Below are positions 18,101 to 26,920 of a stretch of DNA of 64,000 nucleotides, one piece after another. The notes under the pieces are model-generated. The model had not been told where the DNA came from. It saw only the letters and a program-made list of their open reading frames with translations, and made no database searches. The position numbers were made by a program, and so were the translations under genes. How positions within the stretch are numbered: position 1 is the first letter of the stretch; each line of letters opens with the position of its first letter. Source of the stretch: Dictyobacter alpinus (GTDB lineage: Bacteria > Chloroflexota > Ktedonobacteria > Ktedonobacterales > Ktedonobacteraceae); NCBI RefSeq assembly GCF_003967575.1, contig NZ_BIFT01000001.1:1674001-1738000 (forward strand). Direction: 5' to 3'.

Positions 18101-18216
18101 AGGCTCCAAACAGCCCTACAATATATTTCTGAGGCTTCTGCAATACCAACACCTGATTACCCGTCATATCAACCATAACAATGCCTATGATCCTTAAAAT
18201 CGCAAATAATGGCATT
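18101..18216. repeat. Diverged direct repeat, copy 1
   Basis: About 116 bp, similar to 18553-18673. Shared blocks include TTTCTGAGGCTT and GCAAATAATGGCATT; spacing is conserved but many substitutions separate the copies. Confidence 0.6.
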
Positions 18217-18552
18217 GTATGATCAAATATAAAATTATTATGGTAAAAGCATTATTATACCCTACAGCATCAGCAGAATCTCACATCATCTTCAGACCAT
18301 GCTCCCACACGTAGTTTGACATGCATGGGTGGTTGTCGTTCTGGCTTTTTACAGCGATTGATGCTCCCTCTTTTTCCACCTATCACCAGGACTTCAGCTC
18401 AGCAACTTAAAACATTTCTGCCAATGTCTCTAGCGTCTAAGTTCTTAAATGTCTTAAGTTGTTGAGCTCAGTCAGCAGACAAAGCGTATATCGCGTAGGC
18501 ATCGCAGCCACACAAGGCCTTTTATAACCTGATGTTGCCTGATGACTTCCGC

Positions 18553-18673
18553 AGCAAGCTCTAAACAGCGCTACGATCGATTTCTGAGGCTTTTAAAATA
18601 TCCTCATCACCATTTATCCATTACATCAAGAATAACGTCTCCTAAAGTCCTTACAATTGCAAATAATGGCATT
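18553..18673. repeat. Diverged direct repeat, copy 2
   Basis: About 121 bp, second copy of the 18101-18216 repeat with the same order of blocks (CTAAACAGCGCTACGAT, TTTCTGAGGCTT, GCAAATAATGGCATT). Confidence 0.6.
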
Positions 18674-18786
18674 TTACATTTTTAAAGGCTACCTGTTCGT
18701 GGGGCGAGGAGACGTCAATGTCCCTGTTTACGATCATGAGCACCGTGCACTCTGATCGGTGCCTTCAAAACGACCGGGGTTGGCTC

Positions 18787-18940
18787 TTCCGTGTAACGGC
18801 ACGCCCTTGCGGCTGCCCCAGTTTACGTACGACCATACACAAACCTGAGGCTGACATGTATGAATGCGTCAGCCTCTAACGTGTTCGTGGTCGTACGTGG
18901 TGCTGGTCGCAGGGACGAGCCCTGCCAGTACGTTGGGAAG
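18787..18940. mobile_element. Inverted-repeat element, family A copy 1
   Basis: Imperfect arms of about 70 bp (18787-18857 against 18868-18940) fold back around a short centre. Arm blocks GTAACGGCA, CTGCCCCAGTTTACGTA and GAGGCTGAC match the element at 26750-26920, so this is a family with at least two copies in the window. Confidence 0.6.
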
Positions 18941-18963
18941 GATGCCTGGATGTGTAGGGGCGT

Positions 18964-19611
18964 TTATTTGCCGACGCTAAAAGCGATCTCGGGGGCCTTT
19001 TCGACCTGGGGGTGAGAAGAGCCGATCGTCCAGAGTAGGAGTCCGATGATGAGGATGGCGAGACCTATCAGGACGAGGGCGAACTGCCAGACCAGTCCTA
19101 TGAGGGCCAGGAAGACGCCTGCGGCGGTTATGGCGGGCCAGATGCTGGGTGGGCTGTCTTTGCGGTAGGAGGCCAGCAGGATTGCCTCAGCTTCGGCTAG
19201 CCGTTCGCTTTGCTCACGTGTACGTGCCAGCAAGAGTTGATCAACGCCTGCGTGTAGTGCACGGGCGTCAAATGGTTTGCTCACATTGACGCTTTGCGTG
19301 CTTGCCGTGAGTACCTCATGCTGCTCCGCTCGGGGAGAATCCCAGGAGAGGACCACTGAGGGCAGAGTCGAGAGTTCTGAGTGGGACTGTACCGCGGACA
19401 ATAGCGTCCAATCACAGGTCACACCGTCATCAACGTCCAGGATAAGCAGGTCCAGGGACGGTAGATCGGTTGAAGAAATAGTGGCTAAAGATGTCGCCTC
19501 GATTACCTTTAAACCGCGATGGCGTAAACCAAGGGTAATCAAGCGACGCATTAAAGGGTCAGCTTCCAGCACGAGTACCGTTGCAGCTGATGATTTCTGC
19601 CCTTGCGACAT
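18964..19611 (-). CDS. Receiver domain fused to oxidase-subunit-IV-like membrane module
   Basis: 215 residues. An N-terminal receiver domain has all key residues: acidic pair Glu16/Asp18, phosphoacceptor Asp59 (LILDVDD), Ser89 and Lys112 (SKPF). A linker helix (130-150) leads to PPSIWP at 154-159 and two membrane helices (160-196). The PSxWP two-helix unit also occurs in the genes at 23239 and 29309 and resembles subunit IV of the cytochrome c oxidase. A receiver joined to an oxidase-type membrane hairpin is unusual. It has its own copy of the respiratory promoter (19670-19734). Signal-dependent modulation of the oxidase is a hypothesis. Confidence 0.7.
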   Translation of the reverse strand: MSQGQKSSAATVLVLEADPLMRRLITLGLRHRGLKVIEATSLATISSTDLPSLDLLILDVDDGVTCDWTLLSAVQSHSELSTLPSVVLSWDSPRAEQHEVLTASTQSVNVSKPFDARALHAGVDQLLLARTREQSERLAEAEAILLASYRKDSPPSIWPAITAAGVFLALIGLVWQFALVLIGLAILIIGLLLWTIGSSHPQVEKAPEIAFSVGK

Positions 19612-19669
19612 ATATGCACCTCGATCGCTACAAAGTCAATCAGATAAGTTGGATTGCTTCACTGCTTTA

Positions 19670-19734
19670 AGCATACGAGGTTTACATTACAATATCTTTG
19701 CTTCTCTAAGAGATGCCCTTACAATGACCTGAAT
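19670..19734 (-). promoter_or_regulatory. Respiratory-regulon promoter, receiver-fusion copy
   Basis: Coding orientation: ATTCAGGTCATTGTAAGGG (19734-19716), 12 bp, AAGCAAA (19703-19697; weakest match), 5 bp, TGTAATG (19691-19685), 9 bp, TATGCT (19675-19670). Spacing is identical to the ccm, ctaC and ctaB copies. A second TTGTAAG on the plus strand at 19737-19743 makes the upstream end palindromic. Confidence 0.7.
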
Positions 19735-19765
19735 ATTTTGTAAGTATAGAAGATGTTCGTTGAAT

Positions 19766-21775
19766 TTACAAGCGCGCCAATTTATAGCCAACGTCAGGTA
19801 CTGTCAGGATATATTCAGGGCGACGCGAATTGGCTTCGATTTTACGGCGCAAGCGGCTGATATAGACCCAGATGAAATCAATGTCGCGATTATATTCAGG
19901 TCCCCAGACTTTCTCAAGCAGCAACTCATGGGTCACCACCATGCCTACATTCTGGGCCAGGGTACTTAAAAGTTTATATTCGGTGCGGCTGAGTTGGACG
20001 GTGTTGCCGCGTACGGTTACCAGATGCTGCGCATAATCAATGCTTAATGCGCCGGTACTGAAGATGGTTTGGTTCTGGGTATGTTCAGAGGGTGGAGCCT
20101 GGCGGCGCAGGATGGCGCGCACACGGGCCAGCAGTTCTTTCATGCCAAAGGGCTTGAGGACCAGGTCATCTCCACCGAGATCCAGCAGTTGGACGCGCTC
20201 ATCTTCTTCGCAGGCTTCGCAGAGCATCATGACCGGTGCATTGGAGAATTCGCGCATGCGTTGCAGCAGTTCAACCCCACTCATGTCCGCCAGTCGCGTC
20301 GAGAGCAGAATGATGTCCGGCTCCTCTAGGTTAAGTTGACGCAGAAATTGGATGCCATGGCTGACAACCTGAACACGGTATTGCTGTTCTTCAAGGTTGG
20401 CACGAATATAGCGGGCCAGACGAGCGTCATTCTCAGCCAGCAGGACACGGATATAGCGTCCTTGATTTAAGGGCGAGAGACGTGACTTGCGCTGCTGTAC
20501 CGGGGCTGCCTCCGGCTCATCCAGTACAGCGGTTTGAGGCTGTACCCGGCGCACGGTTAGCGGCAAGGTAAATGAAAAGGTTGAGCCCTGGCCAGGGCCA
20601 GCCGAGTCGGCCCAGATGCGTCCATGATGCGCCTCGATCGTCGCACGAGCGGAAGAGAGTCCCAGGCCGCTCCCAGTCTGATGGCCGGTACTACCCTGAT
20701 CACGGCGCTCAGGTCCAAAGGTGTGGGCCTTATTGGCGTGTTCGATACGATAGAAGCGATCAAAAATACGATCCAGGTGCTCGGATGCGATACCCACGCC
20801 TTCATCGGTGACACTAATGCGTACCTCTTCATCATTGGAATCCAGCATGAGGCGCACGATTTTGCCGGCCGCCGAATAGGTAACCGCGTTGTTGAGCAGA
20901 TGGTTCAGGACCTGCTCGATACGCAAGGCGTCGCAGGTAACGGCAGGAATCCCCTCGGGCAGATCCAAGACAAAACTATGGTTCGGGGCCTGGTTTTGCC
21001 AGCGCTTGACCAGTTGTAGCAAGAGTTCGGCCAGTTGCACCTGTGAGAGCCGTAATGGCTGGGTGCCCGCATCAAAGCGCCAGACATCCAGCAGCGTATT
21101 CAACACATCATACAGGCGGTCAGACTGAGCATCGATCATCTGCAACATCTCACGCTGCATCGCGGGATCCCAGCGGGCCGAGCCTCCCAGTAAGGTGGTG
21201 GCACAGCCTTTGATGATAGCCAGCGGCGTCTTAAACTCATGGGCCGCCATCATCAATGTCTCGGCACGCGAATCTGAGGTTGAGCGTTCCAGCGTCACAT
21301 CGTCGAGCAGGACGCCACGACCGAGTAAGATACCTTGCTCATTGCGCACCGGAAAACTACGTACGCGTAGCCAGTTAGCGGCCGCATCGGCCAGTGAAAG
21401 ATCGGCGGAATATTCCTGGTCCAGATGCTGCCAGACCTGATCCAGTTCGGGCTGGGCCTGTTGTGGATCTGAAGCCAGTGAAAGGAGATGTTTGTGCACA
21501 TCAAAATACTGCAAGCTGGCGGAATCAGAGCCCGCGACTCGCAGGAGGCGTAATGCGCTTTCATTTGAATAGGTGACACGTTCGTGCGCATTGAGTAGCA
21601 TAAAGCCACTGCTCATACTCGCGCACATTTCGGCAAGTACTTGATACTCACGGGTAAATCCTGCCGGGATGCGCTCCGTGCCACTCACAGAGTCTTGCGC
21701 AAGTGGCAGCGCGTTTTCCGCAATCCACAAACTACCAGGATTTTTATCGTGATTTTGTTCAGTGAAGGAGGACAT
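19766..21775 (-). CDS. One-piece histidine kinase-receiver-wHTH regulator
   Basis: 669 residues from ATG 21775. In order: a PAS-like sensor (about 40-170), HisKA with HEFKTP (His179), HATPase_c with N (NHLLNNA), G1 (DEGVGIA) and G2 (GSGLGLS) boxes, a receiver (about 442-558), and an OmpR/PhoB winged helix (about 575-669, LSRTEYKLL and YISRLRRKI). The receiver lacks its phosphoacceptor: the position is Ser492 (LLSTRL) and the usual Thr/Ser is Cys, while the Lys (LKPF) remains. No membrane helix is seen, so it is a soluble sensor that may bind DNA directly. OmpR-type proteins bind 11-bp-spaced repeats, as in the nearby promoter. Confidence 0.88.
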   Translation of the reverse strand: MSSFTEQNHDKNPGSLWIAENALPLAQDSVSGTERIPAGFTREYQVLAEMCASMSSGFMLLNAHERVTYSNESALRLLRVAGSDSASLQYFDVHKHLLSLASDPQQAQPELDQVWQHLDQEYSADLSLADAAANWLRVRSFPVRNEQGILLGRGVLLDDVTLERSTSDSRAETLMMAAHEFKTPLAIIKGCATTLLGGSARWDPAMQREMLQMIDAQSDRLYDVLNTLLDVWRFDAGTQPLRLSQVQLAELLLQLVKRWQNQAPNHSFVLDLPEGIPAVTCDALRIEQVLNHLLNNAVTYSAAGKIVRLMLDSNDEEVRISVTDEGVGIASEHLDRIFDRFYRIEHANKAHTFGPERRDQGSTGHQTGSGLGLSSARATIEAHHGRIWADSAGPGQGSTFSFTLPLTVRRVQPQTAVLDEPEAAPVQQRKSRLSPLNQGRYIRVLLAENDARLARYIRANLEEQQYRVQVVSHGIQFLRQLNLEEPDIILLSTRLADMSGVELLQRMREFSNAPVMMLCEACEEDERVQLLDLGGDDLVLKPFGMKELLARVRAILRRQAPPSEHTQNQTIFSTGALSIDYAQHLVTVRGNTVQLSRTEYKLLSTLAQNVGMVVTHELLLEKVWGPEYNRDIDFIWVYISRLRRKIEANSRRPEYILTVPDVGYKLARL

Positions 21776-21951
21776 CCAAAACAACCCTTTCCCGCCTAAT
21801 GATGATATGTAGCTGGCTATTTCATATTCTAGCAAAAAGAGTCAACCACGTACAACTCAACCAGTGGCGGTAAAGGAGCCTGGCAAGACGATTTAGCGGC
21901 CTGGAAACAAGATATTCAAGACGTACTTTTGGTATGCGGATAGTCAGGCAT

Positions 21952-22365
21952 TTAATTGAGGCCCGCGATCATCACAATTAGCATGAGGTGCAGGAGCATC
22001 GCAAGGATGAGGGAACCGGCAATAAAGACAATCCAACGCCGATCATTGACATATTCGCGTACACGGGTAGAATAGGCATGCGGCCAGCGTTCGGCTGCGA
22101 CCATGCCCATCGCGATGCGTAAACGCAAAGGCGAGCGCACCGGGGAGCGCCCCATCTCAGTCTGTAAGAACTGATGGCAGGATTTACATAATACCCATGA
22201 GAGACGAGGTTCAGGCACACCTTCCGGCTCCACCATCTCCACCGGATCTAACCAGATGCGACTGGTGCAGATCGAACAGTATTGAGGTGCCGAATTTTTT
22301 CGCTTCCGCATATCACCGTGCTGAACCACAACGGCAGGTTCTCCACTGTGCATTGCATCTTTCAT
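21952..22365 (-). CDS. Zinc-ribbon membrane protein
   Basis: 137 residues from ATG 22365 (AAAGGG 7 bp upstream). Two CxxC pairs (Cys30/33 and Cys60/63, QYCSICTSR and VLCKSCHQF) suggest a zinc ribbon in the cytosolic N-terminal part. A helical basic region and a C-terminal membrane helix (about 110-134) follow. I do not recognise the family. It lies beyond the oxidase operon terminator and upstream of the kinase gene, possibly its own unit. Confidence 0.6.
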   Translation of the reverse strand: MKDAMHSGEPAVVVQHGDMRKRKNSAPQYCSICTSRIWLDPVEMVEPEGVPEPRLSWVLCKSCHQFLQTEMGRSPVRSPLRLRIAMGMVAAERWPHAYSTRVREYVNDRRWIVFIAGSLILAMLLHLMLIVMIAGLN

Positions 22366-22499
22366 ACTACGCCCTTTCTGGCTCCAAAACAAGACGATAT
22401 ACGGGGAAGGCTGGCTTGCTTGCTCTATTGTAACATATTGTGTCTTTTTAACACGATAATAAAGAAGCCAGGGATACAAAAAACGGGTAAGAATAATGT

Positions 22500-22540
22500 G
22501 AAGGGTTTTTTATCATCCTGAGGACGATAAAAAACCCTTC
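22500..22540 (-). terminator. Terminator of the ctaC-D-F-E operon
   Basis: 19-bp stem with one mismatch and a minimal loop, containing A6/T6 runs (GAAGGGTTTTTTATC and its complement). It lies 29 bp past the ctaE stop. Confidence 0.75.
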
Positions 22541-22568
22541 AGTATACACCTCTATCCGGAAGATAGAC

Positions 22569-23183
22569 TTAGCGCAGCAATGGTACCAGGTAAACGAGCG
22601 TAAACACGAAGACCCAGACCACGTCAACGAAGTGCCAGTACATCTCGGCAGCCTCAACGGCGAAGTGATTTTCCTTGGTGAAATGGCCACGCAGAGTGCG
22701 TACCAGCACCACCAGCAGGAAGATCGCACCGATCGTTACGTGCAGACCATGGAAGCCCGTCAACGTAAAGAATGCGGAGCCGAAAATGCTCGATGAGATC
22801 GTCATGTGCTCGTTCACGATCAGGTTGGTGTACTCATACGCTTGAAAGCCCAGAAAGGTCGCACCCAATAGGATTGTACCTATCAGGCCGATGATCAGAT
22901 TTCTCCGATTGCCTTTGCGAATACCGGAACCTGCCATATGCACAAAGTAGCTACTAGATAACAGAATTGCGGTTGCTATGATCGGCAAAAGGATGGGACC
23001 TTCGAGCTTCCAGCCCACACCGCCATTACGGATTTCCAGATAGAGGAAAGCGGCGATCAGGTTGGCAAAGATCAGAGCTTCTGAGGCAATGAAGAAAACC
23101 ATGCCCCACCAGTTGAGGCTACGTCCACTCTCCTGGCCATGCTCTTCCAGAATCCTTACCTGCTCGCCATGAGCAGTACTCAT
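22569..23183 (-). CDS. ctaE: Cytochrome c oxidase subunit III
   Basis: 204 residues, five predicted membrane helices, which is the short bacterial form of subunit III. Family segments are visible: WWGMVFFIASEALIFANL in helix 1 and FHGLHVTIGAIFLL in the helix containing the conserved His pair, then EAAEMYWHFVDVVW near the C-terminus. It assembles with subunits I and II in the membrane. It is the last gene of the operon, 55 bp after the subunit IV-like gene. Confidence 0.95.
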   Translation of the reverse strand: MSTAHGEQVRILEEHGQESGRSLNWWGMVFFIASEALIFANLIAAFLYLEIRNGGVGWKLEGPILLPIIATAILLSSSYFVHMAGSGIRKGNRRNLIIGLIGTILLGATFLGFQAYEYTNLIVNEHMTISSSIFGSAFFTLTGFHGLHVTIGAIFLLVVLVRTLRGHFTKENHFAVEAAEMYWHFVDVVWVFVFTLVYLVPLLR

Positions 23184-23238
23184 ACAAGTAACTCCCTAAC
23201 TCTACAAAGATGAGGCTCGCAGCGCGAGCCACTCATCT

Positions 23239-23616
23239 TTAGCGACGCTCCAAAATCCAACCCAGGCAACAGACAAGTAAGAGGACGGCACCGATCACAA
23301 GTACAATTGGACCAGCAATAACACCAAACAGGGCAATGGCAATTGAAATCGCCATGCCTAGCGGCCAGATACTTGGTCGTGGCATGACCTCTTCAGCGTT
23401 GACCAGACGGCCTCTGGCCCTGGTGCGCTTCTTAGCGGTTGTACCACGTGTTGTCTGCCCCTCCGTCGTAGTCGTAGCGGTCCCCGTTGCTTCCGCCGGC
23501 TCTTGTTCAACTGGCGCAGAGTCCGGGGCTGGTGTGCCGCTAAGAGGGGCGACGTTTCCATCGTTCTCCTCAGCCTGCACCGACTGCTCTACGCGGTCTT
23601 TTTGTTCTTGAGACAC
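23239..23616 (-). CDS. Cytochrome c oxidase subunit IV-like protein
   Basis: 125 residues. A long polar, Ala/Pro/Thr-rich N-terminal half (1-75) precedes PRPSIWP (79-85) and two membrane helices (86-120). Position between ctaD and ctaE and the two-helix hairpin match small subunit IV proteins of bacterial aa3/caa3 oxidases. The same PSxWP hairpin appears in the genes at 18964 and 29309. The precise role within the oxidase is unknown. Confidence 0.75.
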   Translation of the reverse strand: MSQEQKDRVEQSVQAEENDGNVAPLSGTPAPDSAPVEQEPAEATGTATTTTEGQTTRGTTAKKRTRARGRLVNAEEVMPRPSIWPLGMAISIAIALFGVIAGPIVLVIGAVLLLVCCLGWILERR

Positions 23617-23667
23617 CTTATACCTCTACTAGTCTTGTTCCACCAGGAGTGGATCGGTCATTTAGCA

Positions 23668-25365
23668 TTAATGTTCAACGACAGATTTCCAGTCAGCATG
23701 CTCTGGATACTTTTTGTCATAGAAAGGACGACGGCTGCGTACAACCGGAATCTCCAGGAAGTTGTATTTCTTCGGAGGAGATGTGGTATCCCATTCCAGT
23801 GTAAAGGCATCCCATGGATCGTCGCCGGCGGCCTGGCCTTGTTTCAAGCTCTTGATGATGTTGAGCATGAACAGGATCACGCCAATACCGATGATCAAAG
23901 CGCCAACTGAAGCCATCAGGTTCAAATCATTCCAACCCAGGTTGCCAGGATAGGTGTATACACGGCGAGGCATGCCCAGGATTCCCATGATGTGCATGGG
24001 GAAGAAGGTCAGGTTCAAACCAATGAAGGTTACCCAGAAGTGCCATTTACCCAGGCGATCATCCATCAATTTGCCGGTGAATTTGGGGAACCAGTAGTAG
24101 ATACCCGCAAAGACGGCCAGCGCTGTACCACCGAAGAGTACATAGTGGATGTGGGCCACCACAAAGTAACTGTCTGTGATCTGATAATCGAAGGGCACAA
24201 CCGCCAGGGCAGCACCATTCAGACCACCGATCAAGAACATGGCGATAAAGCCCAATGCAAAGAGCATCGGAGCATTGAGTCGGATCTTACCACCGAAAAT
24301 GGTCGCCAGCCAGTTAAAGATTTTTACCGCCGTTGGAATAGCGATCAGCGTTGTGCTGGTCGCAAAGAAGGCCTGAGCAACCGAAGGCAGACCGACCGCA
24401 AACATGTGGTGGGCCCACACGGTAAAGCTCAAGAAACCAATGGCCACACCAGACCAGGCGATGAAGGTATAACCGAAGATTGGCTTGCGCGAGAAGACCG
24501 GCAGAACTTCAGAGATAATACCGAAGGCTGGTAGAATCAGGATGTACACCTCGGGGTGTCCAAATGACCAGAATAAGTGTTGCCAGAGTAGCGGATCACC
24601 ACCGTTACCATACTGATAGAAATGGCTGCCCATGTGGCGGTCCAGCAGCAAGAGTACGCTAGCCACAGTCAGGCTGGGCAGTGCGAACAGCAGCAGGAAG
24701 GACATCACCAGGATCATCCATGAGAACAGCGGCATACGGTTAATGCTCATACCAGGAGCGCGCAGCTTGAAGATAGTAACCACAAAGTTGAGCGAACCAG
24801 TGATCGATGAAATACCCAGCAAGGTTGTACCCAGCAGCCAGAAATCGGCATTCATATGCGGGGTCGCCTCATAGGCATGACCGGCCACTAACTCACTCAA
24901 TGGCGCATACATAAACCAACCACCATTTGGTGCCTGACCAATCAGGAAGCTGGATTGCATGAAGATGCCACCAAGGAGTAACAGCCAGAAACCAAAGGCA
25001 TTCATACGTGGATAGGCCATATCGCGCGCACCAAGCATCAGCGGCACAATATAGTTACCAAATCCCGAGAGTACCGGAATAACGAACAAGAAGATCATGG
25101 TCGTGCCGTGCATAGTAAAGATCTGGTTATATACCTCAGGGGACAGAACTTTACCATTCGGCAAGGCCAGCTGTGTGCGGATCAGGAGCGCTTCCATACC
25201 GCCCACTACAAAGAAAAAGAAACCAGTGATCAGATACATCAGACCGAGTTGCTTGTGGTCGGTCGTCGTTATCCACTCACCAATATAGCTTTCGCTAAAA
25301 CGCTTTCGGCGCACACCCGTTGTTGTTGTCGCAGTTGTGTGTTCACCGATGGTGCGAGTTGCCAT
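23668..25365 (-). CDS. ctaD: Cytochrome c oxidase subunit I
   Basis: 565 residues from ATG 25365 (GGAGG 8 bp upstream). Twelve membrane helices. Heme and copper ligands are visible: His86 (FTMHGTT), the CuB/Tyr motif GHPEVY at 269-274, His319-His320, and the VVAHIHYV pair near 404-406. The HPEVY Tyr marks an A-type heme-copper oxidase. It reduces oxygen to water and pumps protons. It sits between ctaC (53-bp gap) and the subunit IV-like gene. Confidence 0.97.
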   Translation of the reverse strand: MATRTIGEHTTATTTTGVRRKRFSESYIGEWITTTDHKQLGLMYLITGFFFFVVGGMEALLIRTQLALPNGKVLSPEVYNQIFTMHGTTMIFLFVIPVLSGFGNYIVPLMLGARDMAYPRMNAFGFWLLLLGGIFMQSSFLIGQAPNGGWFMYAPLSELVAGHAYEATPHMNADFWLLGTTLLGISSITGSLNFVVTIFKLRAPGMSINRMPLFSWMILVMSFLLLFALPSLTVASVLLLLDRHMGSHFYQYGNGGDPLLWQHLFWSFGHPEVYILILPAFGIISEVLPVFSRKPIFGYTFIAWSGVAIGFLSFTVWAHHMFAVGLPSVAQAFFATSTTLIAIPTAVKIFNWLATIFGGKIRLNAPMLFALGFIAMFLIGGLNGAALAVVPFDYQITDSYFVVAHIHYVLFGGTALAVFAGIYYWFPKFTGKLMDDRLGKWHFWVTFIGLNLTFFPMHIMGILGMPRRVYTYPGNLGWNDLNLMASVGALIIGIGVILFMLNIIKSLKQGQAAGDDPWDAFTLEWDTTSPPKKYNFLEIPVVRSRRPFYDKKYPEHADWKSVVEH

Positions 25366-25418
25366 GCGCAAATCCTCCAGTGTCTAGCTCTCAACGAAGA
25401 GCAATAGGGCAAGGCAGG

Positions 25419-26555
25419 TTATTTCAAACCTTCAAGATAAGCAACCAGCTGTTGAATCTGTTCGTTGGTGAGTGCACCAATGGCCATATCATTCCCGGGT
25501 TTAATGCCCTGAGGATCTTTTAACCATTTCGCCAGATTACAATCTTTGAGCAGATTAGGATTATTGGGATCACACTGCGCAGTGTTATTATCCAATACAC
25601 CACCTGCAATCAAGTTACGAGATCCAAAGTGGGTCAGGTTTGGTCCAATCAGACATTCTGGCGTCCCATTAGCCTTACCACCAGGAGCATCCGTACATTG
25701 TGCCTTTGTGTCATAGTATTGCTTGACGTTCACACCCACGATACCATGGCAAGAGGCGCACTGATTTTTAAACAGATCTTCACCCTTCTTGGCCAGATCC
25801 TCATTTGGGGTAGCGGCAGCCTGCTGTTGCGTCGACATCCAGGATTTAAAGGCATCTTTCGATACAACCTTGACCTCGAAGCGCATGTTCGCGTGCTGTG
25901 TGCCACAATACTCGGCACAGATACCCATGTAGGTTCCCTCTTTATCAGCCACAAACCACTTTTTGTTATCGTGACCAGGCACCAGGTCTGTCTTACCCGT
26001 CAGAGCCGGAACCCAGAAACTGTGAATTACATTGTTTGAGAACAGGTCAACACTAATAGTTGTTCCAACCGGAACCTCTAAGACATCGGCCGTTGTCACA
26101 TTGTAATTCGGATAATGGAATTCCCACCACCACTGGTGACCAACCGCGGTAACCGCCATCCTTGGCTGGGCGGCTGTTGCGGCAGGCTCATTCTCTGGTG
26201 CAACCTCTAAAAGACCACGAATGGTGAAGAAAAGGATCACAAAGAGGACAAGCGTCGGAATAACAGTCCAGATCAGCTCTAAGGTCATATTACCGTGGCG
26301 CTGGAAAGGATTTGGCATCCCCGGGCGCTCGCGGTAACGAGCAATAGAGTAGATCAATATACCCTCGACCAGGATAAAGATGACGACCGCGATCCACAGG
26401 ATAATCCAGAATAGACCGCTCTCACTCTCAGCCACTGGCCCCGCAGTATTTAAGATAGAGGGTGAGTTTTCACCGCATGCGGCGAATAGAATAGAGGACA
26501 ATAGCAGACAGCCGAGTAAAGCCATCCAGCGCTGTGTCCTTTTAAATACCGGCAT
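25419..26555 (-). CDS. ctaC: Cytochrome c oxidase subunit II with C-terminal cytochrome c (caa3 type)
   Basis: 378 residues from ATG 26555; a GTG two codons earlier (26561) is closer to an AGGAG site and is equally possible. Lipoprotein signal with lipobox LFAAC (Cys27), two membrane helices (46-70 and 85-110), the aromatic stretch GHQWWWEF and the CuA site CAEYCGTQHANM. A fused cytochrome c domain follows with CASCH and a distal Met in NDMAIG. This makes it a caa3 oxidase that takes electrons through its own heme c, which the adjacent Ccm system would mature. First gene of the operon. Confidence 0.96.
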   Translation of the reverse strand: MPVFKRTQRWMALLGCLLLSSILFAACGENSPSILNTAGPVAESESGLFWIILWIAVVIFILVEGILIYSIARYRERPGMPNPFQRHGNMTLELIWTVIPTLVLFVILFFTIRGLLEVAPENEPAATAAQPRMAVTAVGHQWWWEFHYPNYNVTTADVLEVPVGTTISVDLFSNNVIHSFWVPALTGKTDLVPGHDNKKWFVADKEGTYMGICAEYCGTQHANMRFEVKVVSKDAFKSWMSTQQQAAATPNEDLAKKGEDLFKNQCASCHGIVGVNVKQYYDTKAQCTDAPGGKANGTPECLIGPNLTHFGSRNLIAGGVLDNNTAQCDPNNPNLLKDCNLAKWLKDPQGIKPGNDMAIGALTNEQIQQLVAYLEGLK

Positions 26556-26640
26556 CCTCACGTCTAAATCTCTCCTAAAAAATTGATTGACGATGGACGA
26601 TGATGTCTTGTTTTGGCGACATTTTTCCACTGTACTTTGT

Positions 26641-26705
26641 AGTGTAGCGATGGAGCCTAACACAAAACTTGCAATTAAAAAAATGAACCTTACAAGAGCC
26701 TGAAC
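26641..26705 (-). promoter_or_regulatory. Respiratory-regulon promoter, ctaC copy
   Basis: Coding orientation: GTTCAGGCTCTTGTAAGGT (26705-26687), 12 bp, TTGCAAG (26674-26668), 5 bp, TGTTAGG (26662-26656), 9 bp, TACACT (26646-26641). The predicted leader to ctaC is about 80 nt. Confidence 0.8.
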
Positions 26706-26749
26706 GAAGAAGTCCCTTTTACTCCTGGCTCCAGAAGTCAATTGAGCCG

Positions 26750-26920
26750 CTCTCCCCACGTAACGGCAGGGCTTGCCCCTGCCCCAGTTCACGTAAGAAA
26801 CGTCCTTCAAACACGTAGTCATCTTGAGACGAACATGGCGAAGCTTGTCCAGCCTCTAGTTTGTGCCTGGTCGTACGCGTTACTGGGGCAGGGGCAAGCC
26901 CTGCCGTTACGCGGGGAGAG
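26750..26920. mobile_element. Inverted-repeat element, family A copy 2
   Basis: Arms 26750-26795 and 26875-26920 are near-perfect inverted copies over about 40 bp (blocks CGTAACGGCAGGGCTTG and CCCCTGCCCCAGT). The centre includes GCCTCTAGTTTGTGCCTGG, related to the element at 18787-18940. It separates the divergent ctaC and ctaB promoters. Confidence 0.7.

Larger units (their letters stand above)
17705..18963. other. Gene-free region of decayed repeats
   Basis: 1.26 kb without a credible gene. It holds the MITE-like element 17716-18046, a diverged direct repeat (18101-18216 and 18553-18673, both ending in CAAATAATGGCATT), an inverted repeat (18396-18416 with 18448-18468) and the palindromic element at about 18787-18940. 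No RNA gene was recognised. Confidence 0.7.

Noticed and set aside
18645..18673. CCTTACAATTGCAA resembling part of the respiratory motif
   Set aside because: It lacks the CCTGAA half and correct spacing and lies in a decayed repeat with no gene beside it.
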